Origin: an uncultured Opitutia bacterium
GTDB lineage: Bacteria > Verrucomicrobiota > Verrucomicrobiia > Opitutales > Opitutaceae
Reading direction: 5' to 3'
Assembly (NCBI GenBank): GCA_903900845.1
Contig: CAIUOU010000014.1
Coordinates: forward strand, 80,112-144,111
DNA: 64,000 nt
The notes under the pieces are model-generated. The model searched no databases. It was not told the origin of the DNA and saw only the letters and a list, made by a program, of their open reading frames with translations. The position numbers and the translations under genes were made by a program. Below are positions 35,271-43,184 of the stretch, one piece after another (positions within the stretch are counted from its first letter, which is position 1; each line of letters begins with the position of its first letter).

Positions 35271-36479
35271 TCACTCGTACCGCAGGGCGTCGATCGGGTC
35301 GAGCTGCGCGGCCTTGCGGGCGGGGTAGAAGCCGAAGAACACGCCCACGCTCGCGCTGAACCCAACCGCGATGATCACGGAGAGAGAGGAAACAAGGATG
35401 GGCCAGCCCATGTAATGGGCGACAAGCTGCGACGCGCCGACCCCAACCAGCACGCCCATTACGCCGCCCATGGTGCTAAGCAGCACGGCCTCGATGAGGA
35501 ATTGGGTGAGCACATCCTTGCCGTGCGCACCGATCGCGAGCCGGATGCCAATCTCACGGGTTCGCTCGGTGACCGACACCAGCATGATGTTCATGATGCC
35601 GATGCCGCCGACGATGAGCGACACGCTTGCGATGCAGGCGAGCAGCAGCGTCATCGTGCGGTTGGTGGCGGTGAAAGTGTTGGCGAGCTCCTCCTGGGTG
35701 CGGACGATGAAGTCGGGCTCGCGGCCGCGGCGGCGCTGGGTGAGCAGGTCCTCCACGGCCACCTTGACCTTATCGATCGCCTCCGGGGTGCTGGCCTGGA
35801 TCTGGATGGAGCTTACGCTGGTGCGCCGGGAGATGCGCCGCATGTGCGAAGAGTAGGGCACCAGCACGATATCGTCCTGGTCGGATCCCCAAGGTGTCAC
35901 GCCCTTGGGCCCCAGCACGCCGATGACGCGGAAGGGCAGGTTCCGGATTCGGATGGTCTGGCCGACGGCATCCTCGTTGGGAAAAAGCTGCTCGGCTACG
36001 ACCTTGCCGATGACGGCGACCTTCGCGAGGGATTTGACCTCTTGCTCCGAAAACATGGCCCCGGCGGTCAGCGGCCAGTTCTTCACGTAAGGGTAGTCAG
36101 GGCCGACGCCGTTGACGTTGGTGCGCCAGTTCAGGCCGTTGGCGAGCACCTGCTGGCTGTCGCGCACCTCGGGGCTGGCGCCATCGATGTTCTCGACGTC
36201 GTTGGCGATGGCCTCGAAGTCCTCGGGGACCAAGGTGGTGGAGAAGCCGAAGCCGCTGCGCATGCCGCCGGAACTGAAACTGCCGGGCATCACGGTGATA
36301 AGGTTCTGTCCCAGAGCGGCGACCTGGGCCTCCACCATGGATTTGGCGCCGTTGCCGATGCTGACCATCGTGATGACCGCGGCGACACCGATGATGATGC
36401 CGAGTGCGGTGAGAATGGACCGCATCGTGTTACGCCGGAGAGCGCGGAGGGAGACGCGGAACGTGTTGGTGAAGCGCAT
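35271..36479 (-). CDS. MacB-like ABC transporter permease
   Basis: A 402-residue permease with the MacB/FtsX layout: an N-terminal membrane segment (about 20-42, ILTALGIIIGVAAVITMV), a large periplasmic MacB-PCD domain (45-270), then three C-terminal membrane segments (about 280-305, 330-355 and 365-385) and the closing PARKAAQLDPIDALRYE motif. Such pumps expel substrates from the periplasm without moving them through the inner membrane. The ATP-binding subunit is a separate gene seven bases upstream, and the adaptor lies before that. The substrate is unknown (macrolide, peptide or lipid-like). Confidence 0.9.
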   Translation of the reverse strand: MRFTNTFRVSLRALRRNTMRSILTALGIIIGVAAVITMVSIGNGAKSMVEAQVAALGQNLITVMPGSFSSGGMRSGFGFSTTLVPEDFEAIANDVENIDGASPEVRDSQQVLANGLNWRTNVNGVGPDYPYVKNWPLTAGAMFSEQEVKSLAKVAVIGKVVAEQLFPNEDAVGQTIRIRNLPFRVIGVLGPKGVTPWGSDQDDIVLVPYSSHMRRISRRTSVSSIQIQASTPEAIDKVKVAVEDLLTQRRRGREPDFIVRTQEELANTFTATNRTMTLLLACIASVSLIVGGIGIMNIMLVSVTERTREIGIRLAIGAHGKDVLTQFLIEAVLLSTMGGVMGVLVGVGASQLVAHYMGWPILVSSLSVIIAVGFSASVGVFFGFYPARKAAQLDPIDALRYE

Positions 36480-36486
36480 GGCGGGT

Positions 36487-37263
36487 TCAGGCGGCGTTGT
36501 GCGCGATAAGTTTGGCGGCAGCCTCGGCTTCCTTGAGCCGGCGGGTCTCATGCTCGGCGATGGAGCGGTTGGAAACAAGCTCGTCGCGCACCACCACACC
36601 ATCGCGGAGGATGAGGTTGCGCTTGCAGAAGCTAGCGATGTCCAGCTCGTGCGTGACCATCACGATGGTGATACCCTGCTCGTTGAGTTTCTGGAACACG
36701 CCCATCACCTCCACGGAGGTGCGGGAGTCGAGGTTGCCGGTGGGCTCGTCGGCGAGGAGCACCTGCGGCTCGTTGACGAGGCCGCGGGCGATGGCGACGC
36801 GCTGCTGCTGGCCGCCGGAGAGTTGGTTCGGGAAGTGATCGTAGCGGTTGGCAAGGCCGACGATTTCAAGACAGTGCATGGCGCGCTCCCGGATCTCGCG
36901 GGCGGAGTGCTTGCGGTGACGGCCGTAGAGCATGGGCAACTCAACATTCTCGAGCGCGGTGGTACGGGCGAGGAGGTTGAAGCCCTGGAAGACGAAACCG
37001 AGCTTCTGATTGCGCAGGTCGGCGAGCTCGTTGCGGCCCAGTTCGGCGATGTTGATGCCGTCGAGCAGGTAGGTCCCGCGGCTGGGTCGATCGAGGCACC
37101 CCAGCACGTTCATCAGCGTGGATTTGCCAGAGCCGCTCGCCCCCATCAGGGCGACCATTTCGCCGCGATGGATATCGAGCGATACCCCGCGCACGGCGTG
37201 CACGGGAATCTCGCCGGAGTCGTATATCTTGTGGATGTCCGTGATCTGGACAACGGGAGCCAT
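36487..37263 (-). CDS. ABC transporter ATP-binding protein, MacB/LolD type
   Basis: A 258-residue ATPase with Walker A GASGSGKST (41-49), Q loop FQGFNLL, signature LSGGQQQR (148-155), Walker B with DEPTGNLDS and the H loop MVTHELD. This is the LolD/MacB subgroup of family 3 ATPases, which power permeases with the FtsX-like layout next door. The C-terminal 30 residues form a charged helix (HETRRLKEAEAAAKL) beyond the core. It lies between the adaptor (23 bases) and the permease (seven bases). Confidence 0.93.
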   Translation of the reverse strand: MAPVVQITDIHKIYDSGEIPVHAVRGVSLDIHRGEMVALMGASGSGKSTLMNVLGCLDRPSRGTYLLDGINIAELGRNELADLRNQKLGFVFQGFNLLARTTALENVELPMLYGRHRKHSAREIRERAMHCLEIVGLANRYDHFPNQLSGGQQQRVAIARGLVNEPQVLLADEPTGNLDSRTSVEVMGVFQKLNEQGITIVMVTHELDIASFCKRNLILRDGVVVRDELVSNRSIAEHETRRLKEAEAAAKLIAHNAA

Positions 37264-37286
37264 GGGAGCGCGGCGGGGTTGGCGGA

Positions 37287-38822
37287 TCAGCGGGAACCGC
37301 GCATGCCGCTGCTGCTGGGAGGGCCTCCGCGGCTCCCGGAGAACGGATTCTGCATCCCGCCCTGCGGGGCGGCCGCGGCGGTCGCCCCTGGGATGGTAAT
37401 GTTGGTGAGCACCGTGTCGCCTTCCGTCAGCCCGCCAAGCACCTCGGTGAAGAAGCCGTCGGAGATGCCCAAGCGCACTTGGACGGCTTCCAGCTTCTTC
37501 TCCTCGGCCTCGGGATTGACGATCTTGTAGAGGGTGCGGGAAACAACGGTGTTGTTGAAGCCGCGGTCTCCGCCCGGAGGTCCGCCCGGGCCGCCTCCGC
37601 CGAAGCTTCGGCTGCTGCCGCCGCGGTCACCCCCGCCGCTCTCACTGCGTTTGCGCCCACCCGGCATGGCCAGGGAGGCGGCGACGAGATCGGGGTCCAT
37701 GCCTTTGTCCTTGGCGAGGGCCTTGGCCTTCTCGATCTGTTCCGCGGTCGGCGGCGATCCGCGTTCGAAGCCCACGGTGCGCATGATCTCGAACACTGCC
37801 CGGCGGCGCTCGTCATCAGTCATGGCGGAGGCTCCGCCCTTAGCGTCGGCCTTGCCACCCTTGGCGGCGATCTCGGGGCTCTTGGGCAGCAACTCCTGCG
37901 GTACACGCACGCGCAGCGCGCCATTGCCGACCCGCAGAACGCCCGGCCTCTGGGTGACGATGATCGAGACGTTCGCCGTCATGCCGGGCTTCAATTTCAT
38001 GTCGTCGTTGCCCACGTCGATGATCGTGGCGTAGGAGACGACGCTCTGGTTGGAGCTGGCGGCGTTGCGGACCATGCGGACTTTGCCGGCGAAAGTGCGG
38101 TTGGGGAAGGCATCGACGGTGAACTTCACCTCCTGGCCCGGGGCGATGCTTCCCACATCCGCCTCGGCGACGGCGGCGTTGATCTGCATCTTGGTGAGGT
38201 CGTTCACGAGGGTGAACAGCACCGGTGCGTTCATGTTGGCGTTCACCGTACGGCCCTTGTCGGTCTTGCGGTCCAGCACCATGCCGTCGATCGGAGCGGT
38301 GATCGTGCAGCGCGAAAGGTCGAGCTTGGCGTTCTCGACCGAAGCCGTGCGCGTAAGGAGGGTCGCGTTGGACTGGGCGAGCTGGGCTTCGGCGTTGTCG
38401 AGTTCCTGCTGGGAAACGAGCTTCTTGGCCGACAGCTCCCGGGTGCGCTCCACATTGAGCGATAGCAGACGGTTGTTGGCCTTCGCCGACTCAAGGTCGG
38501 CCTCGGCTTGCCGGAGGCGCTGCGTCGGGGTCGCCTCGTCGATGAGCGCGAGGATGTCGCCGGCTTTGACGACCGAGTTGAAGTCGACGCGCACCTCCTT
38601 GATCTGGCCCGAAACCTGGGCGCCGATGTCGACCACCACAACCGGCTGGAGATCGCCGGTGGCAGTCACCACCTGGGTGATGTCACCCCGGCCGATCTTC
38701 AGGGACTGGAACTCGGGCTTCTTCTCGGCCCCGCGACTGAAGTAGTACCAGGCACCACCGCCGCCGGCGGCGAGGAAGATCGCGAGGAAGATTAGACCAC
38801 CGTAGCTCTTGGACTTGGGCAT
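37287..38822 (-). CDS. HlyD/MacA-family periplasmic adaptor with Gly-rich insert
   Basis: A 511-residue membrane-fusion protein. One membrane anchor (8-28) is followed by the lipoyl half-motif (VVTATGDLQPVVVVDIGAQVSGQI), a coiled-coil hairpin (about 100-172) and the beta-barrel (195-300). Residues 314-425 interrupt the last barrel/MP region with a Lys/Ala stretch, a charged helix (DDERRRAVFEIMRTV) and a Gly-rich tract, before the conserved VRLGISDGFFTEVLGGLTEGD block resumes. The C-terminal 30 residues are Gly/Ser/Pro-rich. It is the first gene of the MacAB-like operon and is preceded by a 122-base gap that probably holds the promoter. Confidence 0.9.
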   Translation of the reverse strand: MPKSKSYGGLIFLAIFLAAGGGGAWYYFSRGAEKKPEFQSLKIGRGDITQVVTATGDLQPVVVVDIGAQVSGQIKEVRVDFNSVVKAGDILALIDEATPTQRLRQAEADLESAKANNRLLSLNVERTRELSAKKLVSQQELDNAEAQLAQSNATLLTRTASVENAKLDLSRCTITAPIDGMVLDRKTDKGRTVNANMNAPVLFTLVNDLTKMQINAAVAEADVGSIAPGQEVKFTVDAFPNRTFAGKVRMVRNAASSNQSVVSYATIIDVGNDDMKLKPGMTANVSIIVTQRPGVLRVGNGALRVRVPQELLPKSPEIAAKGGKADAKGGASAMTDDERRRAVFEIMRTVGFERGSPPTAEQIEKAKALAKDKGMDPDLVAASLAMPGGRKRSESGGGDRGGSSRSFGGGGPGGPPGGDRGFNNTVVSRTLYKIVNPEAEEKKLEAVQVRLGISDGFFTEVLGGLTEGDTVLTNITIPGATAAAAPQGGMQNPFSGSRGGPPSSSGMRGSR

Positions 38823-38944
38823 GACTGTAGGAGGATGTTGTCGGCTGTATGCCGGCGGGGTTCGGTCAACGAATCGGCTAGGTGGCCGGTTCGTGCAACA
38901 AAACATTCGCGCGGTGACGCCATGACGCGCCGCGCGGGAAAACG

Positions 38945-39988
38945 TCACGCCTTTCGTGAATTCAGCGCCGTTTGGCGTGTGGTGGCCGCTTTAAGGCCGG
39001 GGATTGCTCCGTAGACCGCCGCAAGCCGGCTGGCGGTCGCCGCCACGCGCCGACGGAGTTCCGCCGGTTGCACGACCTCGGCTTCCGCTCCCCAGCCGAG
39101 CACCCAGCCCTCGACCTCGGCGAGGGCACCCAAGCGCAGGGTGATCTCCAGTCCGCCGTCCGGCAGATCCCGCCGGATCTGCGATTCGTGCCACTCCCGC
39201 TCGCGCACCCGGTCGGCGACCGTTGCGGTGAAGCGGATCACCACCGTGAAGTCGCCCGGTCCTCCCAGTACCCCGAGGGCGTTGGCGAAAAACGCCTCCG
39301 GCGAAAAGTCCTCCGGACGCACGAAACGGGCCTCGGTGAGCTCCGCGGCGTTGATGCGGGGCAGGGCGAAGGTGCGGAGCGCCGCGCGGCTGGTGTCGAA
39401 GGCGATCAGGTACCAGAGGTTCTCCCGGTGCGCGAGGTGGTAGGGCCGGACCTTCCGGCGCTCTTCCCGGCGCGACCCCGGCTTGCGGTACTCGAACTCC
39501 ACCTCCAGCTGGCGCAGAACCGCCGTGCTGAGCGTGTTGAACACCGCGAGATCGGCCCGGCCGAGCCCGGTGTTGCGGAAGGACACCGACCGCAGCTCGT
39601 CGGCCGGGGAAAACGTGATGCGGTCGCGCAGTCCGCCGGCTAGTTTCTCGAAGGAAGCCTCCAGCTGGCGATGGAAGGGTGTCCCTCGGTATTGCTCCAG
39701 CGCCTTGCGCGCCACCAGCAGCGCGAGCAGTTCGCCCTCGGTGACCTGCACCGTGGGAAACGCGGAGACCGGGTGCGTGTAACGGTACGCGTTGATCCGG
39801 GAGTCGAACTCGATCGGCAGGTCAAGCCGGTCGCGCATGAACGCCACGTCGCGGACGATTGTCTTGCGCGAAACCTCGAGACGCTCCGCGAGCTTCGTGC
39901 AATTGGTGAAGGCGCCGCGGCGCAGCTCCTCGTGGATGCGCAGCATGCGCTCGATCGGCGGGCGGGAGAGACGGGCGTTGGTGGTCAT
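38945..39988 (-). CDS. WYL-domain transcriptional regulator (YafY type)
   Basis: A 347-residue regulator. Residues 10-70 form an HTH_11-like winged helix (CTKLAERLEVSRKTIVRDVAFMRDRL). The WYL domain (about 150-235) carries YHLAHRENLWYLIAFD and is thought to bind ligands such as nucleotides or single-stranded DNA. A WCX-type C-terminal extension follows (250-330). I prefer the ATG at 39988 to the TTG at 39997. It is divergent from an orphan gene, and a perfect 7-5-7 palindrome lies between them, which suggests autoregulation and control of that gene. Confidence 0.88.
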   Translation of the reverse strand: MTTNARLSRPPIERMLRIHEELRRGAFTNCTKLAERLEVSRKTIVRDVAFMRDRLDLPIEFDSRINAYRYTHPVSAFPTVQVTEGELLALLVARKALEQYRGTPFHRQLEASFEKLAGGLRDRITFSPADELRSVSFRNTGLGRADLAVFNTLSTAVLRQLEVEFEYRKPGSRREERRKVRPYHLAHRENLWYLIAFDTSRAALRTFALPRINAAELTEARFVRPEDFSPEAFFANALGVLGGPGDFTVVIRFTATVADRVREREWHESQIRRDLPDGGLEITLRLGALAEVEGWVLGWGAEAEVVQPAELRRRVAATASRLAAVYGAIPGLKAATTRQTALNSRKA

Positions 39989-40016
39989 CAGCGGCAAAAG
40001 AGACGCTTTTCAAGGC

Positions 40017-40035
40017 TGGGACAAGTAATGTCCCA
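40017..40035. promoter_or_regulatory. 7-5-7 palindrome, candidate WYL-regulator operator
   Basis: TGGGACA and TGTCCCA flank the spacer AGTAA exactly. The site sits 29 bases upstream of the regulator start and 23 bases upstream of the divergent gene, where one dimer could control both promoters. There is no T tract, so it is not a terminator. Confidence 0.6.
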
Positions 40036-40057
40036 CCCGGAGTGGTAACTTTTCGAA

Positions 40058-40678
40058 ATGAAATCCCGCATCACCCCCGCTTCCGCCCCCGAGCTGTCCT
40101 GGGTTCATGACGGCGCCCGCTGGCGCGTCACGGCCTGGCCCGAGGCGACGTTTCTCGTCGAGACCGCCCCGGGGTGCTGGAGTCCCGGCGTTCCCGGCGA
40201 GTCGGCGCTGGCGTCCGCCGCGCTCGGGGTGAACCCGGCCCGCTGGCGGCGCTACCTGGAGTTCGTGCCTTCCGAGGTCGGCGCTTTTCTCGGCCGCTTC
40301 GCCTTCAGTCGGATGTCGGCCTTGTTCGCCCTGACACGCTGCCCGGAGCTTTCCGGCGAGCTCCTGCGCACGCCCGCGCTGGTCGCCTTTCTGATCGCTC
40401 ATCGCGGCCTGCGTGGCGGCGAGACCGAGGCATGGGGCGAGATCTCCGCGGTCTCTGAGCGCGACGGGACCTTCGGGCTCCTGCAATGGCTGGGGCTTCC
40501 GGCCTCCCGGCAGACGCTCGAGGTCTTGCGCCGCGTCGCGGATCCGGACTTGCCACGGCGTCTCCTGGAGCCTCTCCGCTCCGCCCTGTGGGACCCCGAG
40601 GTCATCTGGTCGCTCGGACGCGGAGGGGTCGTCTCCGACGAGCAGCTGGCCCGCGCCTGCCACGCCCTCGCGGCGTGA
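40058..40678 (+). CDS. Orphan protein divergent from the WYL regulator
   Basis: A 206-residue soluble protein without signal peptide or membrane segment. The N-terminal 40 residues look like beta strands (RWRVTAWPEATFLVETA); the rest is helical and Leu/Arg-rich. A segment resembling LLQWLGLPASRQTLEVLRRV (155-175) recalls, from memory, proteins of the PcfJ-associated kind found next to WYL regulators in other bacteria; this is a weak similarity. Its location across a palindrome from the regulator says it is the likely target. The function is unknown. Confidence 0.6.
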   Translation: MKSRITPASAPELSWVHDGARWRVTAWPEATFLVETAPGCWSPGVPGESALASAALGVNPARWRRYLEFVPSEVGAFLGRFAFSRMSALFALTRCPELSGELLRTPALVAFLIAHRGLRGGETEAWGEISAVSERDGTFGLLQWLGLPASRQTLEVLRRVADPDLPRRLLEPLRSALWDPEVIWSLGRGGVVSDEQLARACHALAA

Positions 40679-40694
40679 GACGGCCGACGCTGCG

Positions 40695-41435
40695 TCACAT
40701 GCCTTTCTTCACAAAAGCGATGTCGCTCGCGTTGTCCTTCAGACGGATCGTCTTCTGCCCCTGGGTGTCCTTGCCGACGTAGTCGATGCTCGCGGCCACG
40801 AGGATCGGCAGGTGTTTGCGGACATCGCGGCTCTCTCCTTCGCTCGTCACGTCGACGGTCCAGATCTCCTGCGCCGGCCGGCCCTCGACCGCCTCCTTGT
40901 TCTCACGGGCGGACATCTTGAGGTATTTTTCGTAGACCGTGACGGTCACCATGTACTCCCGGAAGCCCGCGAATTGCGTGGTGGGAGGGTCTTGCACCGT
41001 GACCGTCTGATAGATCGGGCGGCCTTGGGAGTCGGTGCCCACCTGGATGCGCTCCACCCGCACTTGCCCGGGTACCGTGATGTAAACCGGTTCGGAGACC
41101 ATCTCCTGTTTAACTTTCGGCGGACTTACCCCGTAGTCCACGTCCAGAATCATATCCGCCTTGGTGTTGGGCGGGGCCTCGTACATGCCGCGACCCGAGA
41201 GGGCGGTCTTCACGAAGCCCGCCGCTTCCTTGAAGCGCAGGGAGTCGTCGGCGACGAGCGGGTTCTTGTTCCTCACCTCGTAGGAAATGGCATCGGCGGC
41301 GCGCGGCTTGGCGATCGAGTCGACCTTTAATTCATGAGTCGTGACGCACCCTCCGAGCAGCAGTGCCGGCAGAACGATCGCCAGTCGCAGGCTGAAGCGG
41401 CGCTCAATTCGGAAGTCCAATTCTCCGGGGACCAT
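40695..41435 (-). CDS. Lipoprotein of unknown function
   Basis: A 246-residue protein with an n-region of 16 residues, a hydrophobic core and a lipobox ending at Cys30 (ALLLGGC), so it is predicted to be lipidated. The mature part has strands and a DUF4136-like feel (MILDVDYGVSPP, YMVTVTVYEKYLKMSAR, EIWTVDVTSEG and HLPILVAASIDYVG), in which a metabolite-independent structural role is likely. The ATG at 41435 gives a proper signal. The gene is separated by 16 bases from the convergent orphan gene and by 85 bases from the small membrane protein. Confidence 0.7.
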   Translation of the reverse strand: MVPGELDFRIERRFSLRLAIVLPALLLGGCVTTHELKVDSIAKPRAADAISYEVRNKNPLVADDSLRFKEAAGFVKTALSGRGMYEAPPNTKADMILDVDYGVSPPKVKQEMVSEPVYITVPGQVRVERIQVGTDSQGRPIYQTVTVQDPPTTQFAGFREYMVTVTVYEKYLKMSARENKEAVEGRPAQEIWTVDVTSEGESRDVRKHLPILVAASIDYVGKDTQGQKTIRLKDNASDIAFVKKGM

Positions 41436-41520
41436 GGTTTTTACGGATGGCCGAGACCCTAGCCGGAGTTTCCCGCGCCGCAACCGCGACGGTGTCGCGA
41501 TTGGAGCGGGGCGCCCGGCG

Positions 41521-41760
41521 TCACTTCCGGCGACTTTCGCGCTGGGCCCGCAGCACCACGCGAAACATCTGGATGCAAAGCCAGAAAACGCCGGTCATGC
41601 AGGCCGAAGTGAGGCTGCTCCAAAGGAGAATCATCCGGCTGTCGTTCGACGGCACGTGCGGCGCGAGGACCGTGTACATGAAAGCGAAGAACGCGACGCA
41701 AAGGATCGCGTCCACCGCGAGCGAGACGGGCGTGACGTACTTCTTTTCCGGCTGGGACAT
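41521..41760 (-). CDS. Small two-segment membrane protein
   Basis: A 79-residue protein with two hydrophobic segments (about 13-32 and 44-66) separated by a short polar loop (HVPSNDSR) and a basic C-terminus (RAQRESRRK), so both ends should face the cytoplasm. The family is not recognised. It lies 54 bases downstream of the proline peptidase on the same strand. Confidence 0.6.
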   Translation of the reverse strand: MSQPEKKYVTPVSLAVDAILCVAFFAFMYTVLAPHVPSNDSRMILLWSSLTSACMTGVFWLCIQMFRVVLRAQRESRRK

Positions 41761-41814
41761 GTGGTCGAAAAAAGATGCAGCCTCCGCGGCTTGTCCACGG
41801 AATTCTCCGCCGGC

Positions 41815-43080
41815 CTAAGGCAGGTCCCGCGGGATCATCCTCGTGAGCACCTCGGGTGCGCCGGTCGTGACGAGAATATCGTCCTCGATTCGCACCCCGC
41901 CGAGGTCGAGATGGCGGTCCACGAGGGGCCAGTTCACGTCAGTGGCGTACTGCGCGCGCCGCGCGGGGTCCTGCAGGAGTGGCGGGATGAAATAAAGGCC
42001 AGGCTCTACCGTCACGACCATGCCGGGCGCTAGCGGCAGATCCATGCGTAGGGAGCGCAGGCTCGGGCGAGGGTCCTTGGCGCGACCCAGGGCGCGGCCG
42101 CTGGCATCGCGCACGCCGAGTCCGAGCATGTGCCCGACCCCATGAGGGAAAAAGAGGGCATGGGCATCGCGTTCCACGAGTTCCGTCGGATTACCGCGCA
42201 TCACGTTCATCGCGACCAGCCCCTCCGCGAGATCCACGGCCGCGGCGAGGTGGATGGCCTTCCATTCCGCTCCTGGCACACAGCGTGCGATGGCCCGGTC
42301 CAGCGTGCGGACCACCGCTTGGTGCAGGTCGCGTTGGAAACCCGTGGGGTGGCCCGCGACGTGGGTACGGGTGACATCCGCGACGTAGCGATCCACCTCG
42401 GCGCCCGCGTCCACGAGCACGAAGTCGCCTTCGCGGATCTCACGTCGGGACGGTGCGAAATGCAGCACGGCGGAATTGGAACCGGCCCCCACGATCGTCC
42501 CGTAGCCCGTGCGATTTCCCCCGTGACGGAAAAACTCGGCCTCCAGTTCAATTTGGATCTGCCGTTCGGTCACACCCGCCCGGATCAGTCCGGAAACCAA
42601 AGCGTGGCCTGCGGCCGTGGCGTCAACGGCGCGGCGGATGAGCGAGAGCTCGTGGCCATCCTTCGCGCGGCGTAGCTCGGTAAAGATCTCCCGCGCCGTC
42701 TCGGTGCCCGCGGTCGGGGAAGCCGTGCCCAGCGTCACGACGGGACGATCCCGGCGCGCCTCCAGCCAGGCCGGCAAGGCCTCGATCGAATCCCCGGCGC
42801 TCGGCCGTCTTCCCTCCCAGACGCTTTCCGCCTCAGTCACGGGCGGAACAAAAGTGCGCCAGCCGGCGGAGGCTTCGCGCGGATCGAAGGCCACGACGCC
42901 GCCCGCGCATTCCTCTCCGGCTGCGTAAATATATTCCGCGTGTGCGCGGTACGGATACGTCTGGTCGCTGCCCTCGGGTAGAGGCACGGGAGCTCCGGCA
43001 TGGATCAGCAGGAGGGCGTCGCCGAGGGGAAGTCCGGCGGCGAGGCGTCTGCGGCGCTGATGGAGGAGTTCAGGAGGCAT
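41815..43080 (-). CDS. pepP: M24 Xaa-Pro aminopeptidase
   Basis: A 421-residue dinuclear metallopeptidase that cleaves an N-terminal residue before proline. Residues 1-150 are the creatinase-like N domain. The pita-bread domain holds all five ligands: the two Asp of LVDAGAEVDRYVADVTRTH, His in FFPHGVGHMLGLGVRD, Glu in VTVEPGLYF and Glu in GVRIEDDILVT. It is close to the size of E. coli PepP. It has no signal peptide. It is divergent from the sulfatase cluster, with 104 bases between starts. Confidence 0.9.
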   Translation of the reverse strand: MPPELLHQRRRRLAAGLPLGDALLLIHAGAPVPLPEGSDQTYPYRAHAEYIYAAGEECAGGVVAFDPREASAGWRTFVPPVTEAESVWEGRRPSAGDSIEALPAWLEARRDRPVVTLGTASPTAGTETAREIFTELRRAKDGHELSLIRRAVDATAAGHALVSGLIRAGVTERQIQIELEAEFFRHGGNRTGYGTIVGAGSNSAVLHFAPSRREIREGDFVLVDAGAEVDRYVADVTRTHVAGHPTGFQRDLHQAVVRTLDRAIARCVPGAEWKAIHLAAAVDLAEGLVAMNVMRGNPTELVERDAHALFFPHGVGHMLGLGVRDASGRALGRAKDPRPSLRSLRMDLPLAPGMVVTVEPGLYFIPPLLQDPARRAQYATDVNWPLVDRHLDLGGVRIEDDILVTTGAPEVLTRMIPRDLP

Positions 43081-43184
43081 GGCGTGCGGCCGACGCTGGA
43101 AGCTTCCCGGGGACGCGCAAGCGCCCCGTGCCCGGCGAACGATCTTGCGCGGCCTGCGGCGCGGGGCTCGTCTGGACTGGCCCC

